Shown one piece after another: positions 13,797 through 15,348 of a stretch of 15,348 nucleotides of DNA. Origin of the DNA: DATKYV01 sp035528275 (GTDB taxonomy: Bacteria > Acidobacteriota > Terriglobia > UBA7540). The stretch spans positions 1 to 15,348 of the forward strand of contig DATKYV010000036.1 of NCBI GenBank assembly GCA_035528275.1, in the 5' to 3' direction. The stretch's first letter is position 1, and every line of letters begins with the position of its first letter. The notes under the pieces were generated by a model. The model saw nothing but the letters and a program-made list of their open reading frames with translations, was not told the origin of the DNA and did not search any database. Both the position numbers and the translations under genes were made by a program.

Positions 13797-13994
13797 ATGC
13801 GGAAAAACAAGAGGGGATACTCCTACCAAATCAACCTGATTCCCGAAAGGGAGGGCGGTTTTACGGTTATCGTCCCTCTGCTTCCCGGCTGTGTTTCCTA
13901 CGGAAAGACCGTGGAAGAGGCCACCCAAAACGCAACGAAAGCAATCGAACTTCACCTGGAAAACGTGACCGCGCACAGCTCGGCCCTCCCCTAA
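13797..13994 (+). CDS. HicB-like (UPF0150) antitoxin-type small protein, orphan
   Basis: The 65-residue protein matches the short HicB/UPF0150 fold. It has a strand YSYQINLIPEREGGF (8-22), then TVIVPLLPGCVSYGKT (23-38), where PxLPGCxSxGxT is the family hallmark, and then the helix VEEATQNATKAIELHLE (39-55). HicB proteins neutralise HicA mRNA-cleaving toxins and often repress their own operon through a C-terminal DNA-binding part; this one stops before any such domain. No HicA gene is adjacent: only 93 bases precede it and a convergent gene follows. The ribosome-binding site is weak (GAGG about 12 bases upstream). It may be a solitary member used for another purpose or the remnant of a toxin-antitoxin pair. 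Confidence 0.72.
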   Translation: MRKNKRGYSYQINLIPEREGGFTVIVPLLPGCVSYGKTVEEATQNATKAIELHLENVTAHSSALP

Positions 13995-14001
13995 CGGGAC
14001 G

Positions 14002-14018
14002 GGGGCTCGGGTAGCCCC
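14002..14018. terminator. Candidate bidirectional terminator hairpin
   Basis: A perfect 6-bp GC-rich stem with a 5-base loop (ggggct-cgggt-agcccc) sits between the stop of the HicB-like gene and the stop of the convergent reductase gene. Position and stability suit a shared terminator, but no T-run follows on either strand, so intrinsic termination is uncertain. Confidence 0.35.
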
Positions 14019-14034
14019 GGCTATGCGACTGCAC

Positions 14035-15045
14035 TTACCCCAGCCACTCGGGGTGCCGGTCGGTGGCGTTGTAAGCGTGGGTGCTTTTGAAGGGCTCGAA
14101 CTTGCCATCCTTGGCGGCGTCGGCTGTCTTGGCGAGGAGCGCGGCCACTTCCTTTTCGGTCATCGGCCGGAAGGTGCGCGCCGCCGTGAGCGCCTGCTCC
14201 AACCTCTCCATCGAGTCGCAGCCGTTGATGACCACGGACGTGGGCAGATTCATGGCGTAGTGCAGGCACTCGATGGGCGTCACCGTCCCGCTCTTCAAGA
14301 GGTTTCCCCCGCCCAGAGGTTTCATGCCCAGCACACCGATTCCGTGCTCGACCAGAATTGGCACGACGTTTTTCTCAAAGCTGCGGTAGTGCGGGTCCAT
14401 GGGATTGAGCGGAAACTGAACAGCATCAAACGTGAAATCATTGTGGAAAGCCGTGTTGAGCATCTTGACGTGAATGGCCGGGTCCTGGTGCCCGGTGAAA
14501 CCGATGTACCGGATCTTACCTTCCTTCTTGGCCTTGATCAGAGTCTCGATAGCGCCGTTCGGCCCGAAAATCCGGTCGGGGTCCTTCATGCGGACGACTT
14601 CATGGAACTGCAGGAGGTCGATGGTATCCACCTGGAGGCGGCGGAGTGATTCCTCGAGCTGTTTTTCGGCGGCGGGCTTCACTTGACCGTCAATCTTGGT
14701 CATCAGGAAGGCCTTCTGGCGATACCCGCCTTTGAGCGCCTTGCCCATGCGCACTTCGCTGTCGCCGTCGTGGTAGTCCCAGCAGTTATCCATGAAATTG
14801 ATGCCATTGTCGATGGCGGCGTGAATGATGCGGATGCCCTCCCGCTCGTCGCGCGGGACGCCGATGTGGAAGCCGCCCAGCCCCACGAGCGAGACTTTTT
14901 CGCCCGAGCGCCCCAGCTTGCGATAAGGCATTTCGCCCGCGGCGGCGACAGGCCTTTCGAGCAGCGAAAGCCCCGCACCCGTTCCCGCAATCCCGAGTGC
15001 CACCTTGCCCAGAAAATCCCGCCGGCTCTGTTTGTCGATGCTCAT
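14035..15045 (-). CDS. Tat-exported aldo/keto reductase
   Basis: The 336-residue protein begins with a twin-arginine signal (SRRDFLGKV at residues 7-15, hydrophobic stretch, cleavage near AAAG at 34-37). The rest is an aldo/keto reductase barrel: GLGGFHIG (55-62), FMDNCWDY with Asp86 and Tyr91, Lys117 in MTKID and His148 in LLQFHEV. These form the complete D-Y-K-H catalytic tetrad at the usual spacing. Such enzymes reduce carbonyls with NADPH; a Tat-borne member would fold with its cofactor before export. IRYIGFTGHQD (178-188) and GVLGMKPLGGG (237-247) are typical of bacterial members. ATG follows a strong GGAGGT with six-base spacing. TATTAT at 15114-15119 on the minus strand is a possible -10, with no good -35. 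The gene stands alone, convergent with the HicB-like gene. The substrate is unknown. Confidence 0.92.
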   Translation of the reverse strand: MSIDKQSRRDFLGKVALGIAGTGAGLSLLERPVAAAGEMPYRKLGRSGEKVSLVGLGGFHIGVPRDEREGIRIIHAAIDNGINFMDNCWDYHDGDSEVRMGKALKGGYRQKAFLMTKIDGQVKPAAEKQLEESLRRLQVDTIDLLQFHEVVRMKDPDRIFGPNGAIETLIKAKKEGKIRYIGFTGHQDPAIHVKMLNTAFHNDFTFDAVQFPLNPMDPHYRSFEKNVVPILVEHGIGVLGMKPLGGGNLLKSGTVTPIECLHYAMNLPTSVVINGCDSMERLEQALTAARTFRPMTEKEVAALLAKTADAAKDGKFEPFKSTHAYNATDRHPEWLG

Positions 15046-15348
15046 GGCTAAACCTCCGCCGAATGGCTCTTACAGAATTAACACGCCGTGTGATTGTCCG
15101 ATCGCCCGCCGCCATAATACCACGAGGCAAATGGCCAACCGCACTTCAATGCGAAATGGTTCGCGCCCGGGCATGAAACAAGCTCGCCGATTCGATGCCC
15201 TCTCGAAACCTACCGCGCGAGGGGCAGGACGCTTCCCCCGGCCCGGAGGCGGTCACGCAGCGGTCGTATCGGAGGCTCACGAAATTCGAGAAGCGCAGGT
15301 TGACAATGCATCTCCCTCCAATTACAAAGGCAACTCAGGAGAATCATC
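15046..15348. other. Divergent intergenic region at the right edge
   Basis: No gene is seen in these 303 bases. The left side carries the leader of the minus-strand reductase, including the short palindrome acacgccgtgt (15081-15091) of unknown meaning. The right side carries a plus-strand promoter and ribosome-binding site for a gene starting just past the window. Confidence 0.5.
15300..15341 (+). promoter_or_regulatory. Sigma-70-type promoter with ribosome-binding site for a gene beyond the edge
   Basis: A perfect -35 TTGACA (15300-15305) is separated by 17 bases from TACAAA (15323-15328), a 4/6 match to the -10 consensus. AGGAG (15337-15341) then lies seven bases from the window end, where a start codon could follow. 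If the promoter is real the leader is very short. The next gene itself is not visible. Confidence 0.45.

Overview
The window is high-GC bacterial chromosomal DNA with short operons on both strands. It contains no rRNA, tRNA, CRISPR array or recognisable transposase. The gene content fits a soil-type Gram-negative, and Acidobacteriota is a plausible guess: HybA/HybB redox subunits, an Aas-type acyltransferase/acyl-ACP synthetase, Tat and lipoprotein-like export signals, and many moderately diverged household enzymes. No marker gene is present, so this placement is an inference only.

Left part (1-3893, minus strand). In transcription order there are two membrane-anchored GcvH-like proteins, a 341-base gap, a HybA-like four-cluster ferredoxin with a C-terminal anchor, a HybB/NrfD-type integral membrane quinone-reaction subunit, and the first 28 codons of a membrane protein cut by the window edge. 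No hydrogenase or molybdopterin catalytic subunit is present. Both GcvH-like proteins keep the H-protein fold signature but have lost the lipoyl-accepting lysine. This set is the best candidate for an undescribed system in the window: a HybAB-like membrane electron-transfer module with non-lipoylated, membrane-tethered H-protein relatives.

Middle left (3894-5903). A 497-base stretch without a convincing gene is followed by a 90-bp element with perfect 18-bp terminal inverted repeats and two internal hairpins, which is MITE-like. A GNAT acetyltransferase and a putative lipoprotein follow on the plus strand.

Middle (5943-9085). A uroporphyrinogen-decarboxylase-fold protein on the plus strand converges on a minus-strand operon. 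That operon reads GntR/YtrA-type regulator, then exported rhodanese with a C-terminal Cys/His cluster, then alpha/beta hydrolase. The regulator is split by one in-frame TAG exactly where the family usually has a residue in the HTH/wing junction, so it is annotated as a pseudogene.

Right part (9086-15348). On the plus strand lie a UMF1/Atg22-type MFS transporter and a PlsC-plus-AMP-binding fusion of Aas type, probably a lysophospholipid import and re-acylation pair. They are followed by a secreted protein built of three copies of an approximately 50-residue repeat and by an orphan HicB-like antitoxin. A Tat-exported aldo/keto reductase lies on the minus strand. The last 50 bases hold a promoter and a ribosome-binding site pointing out of the window.
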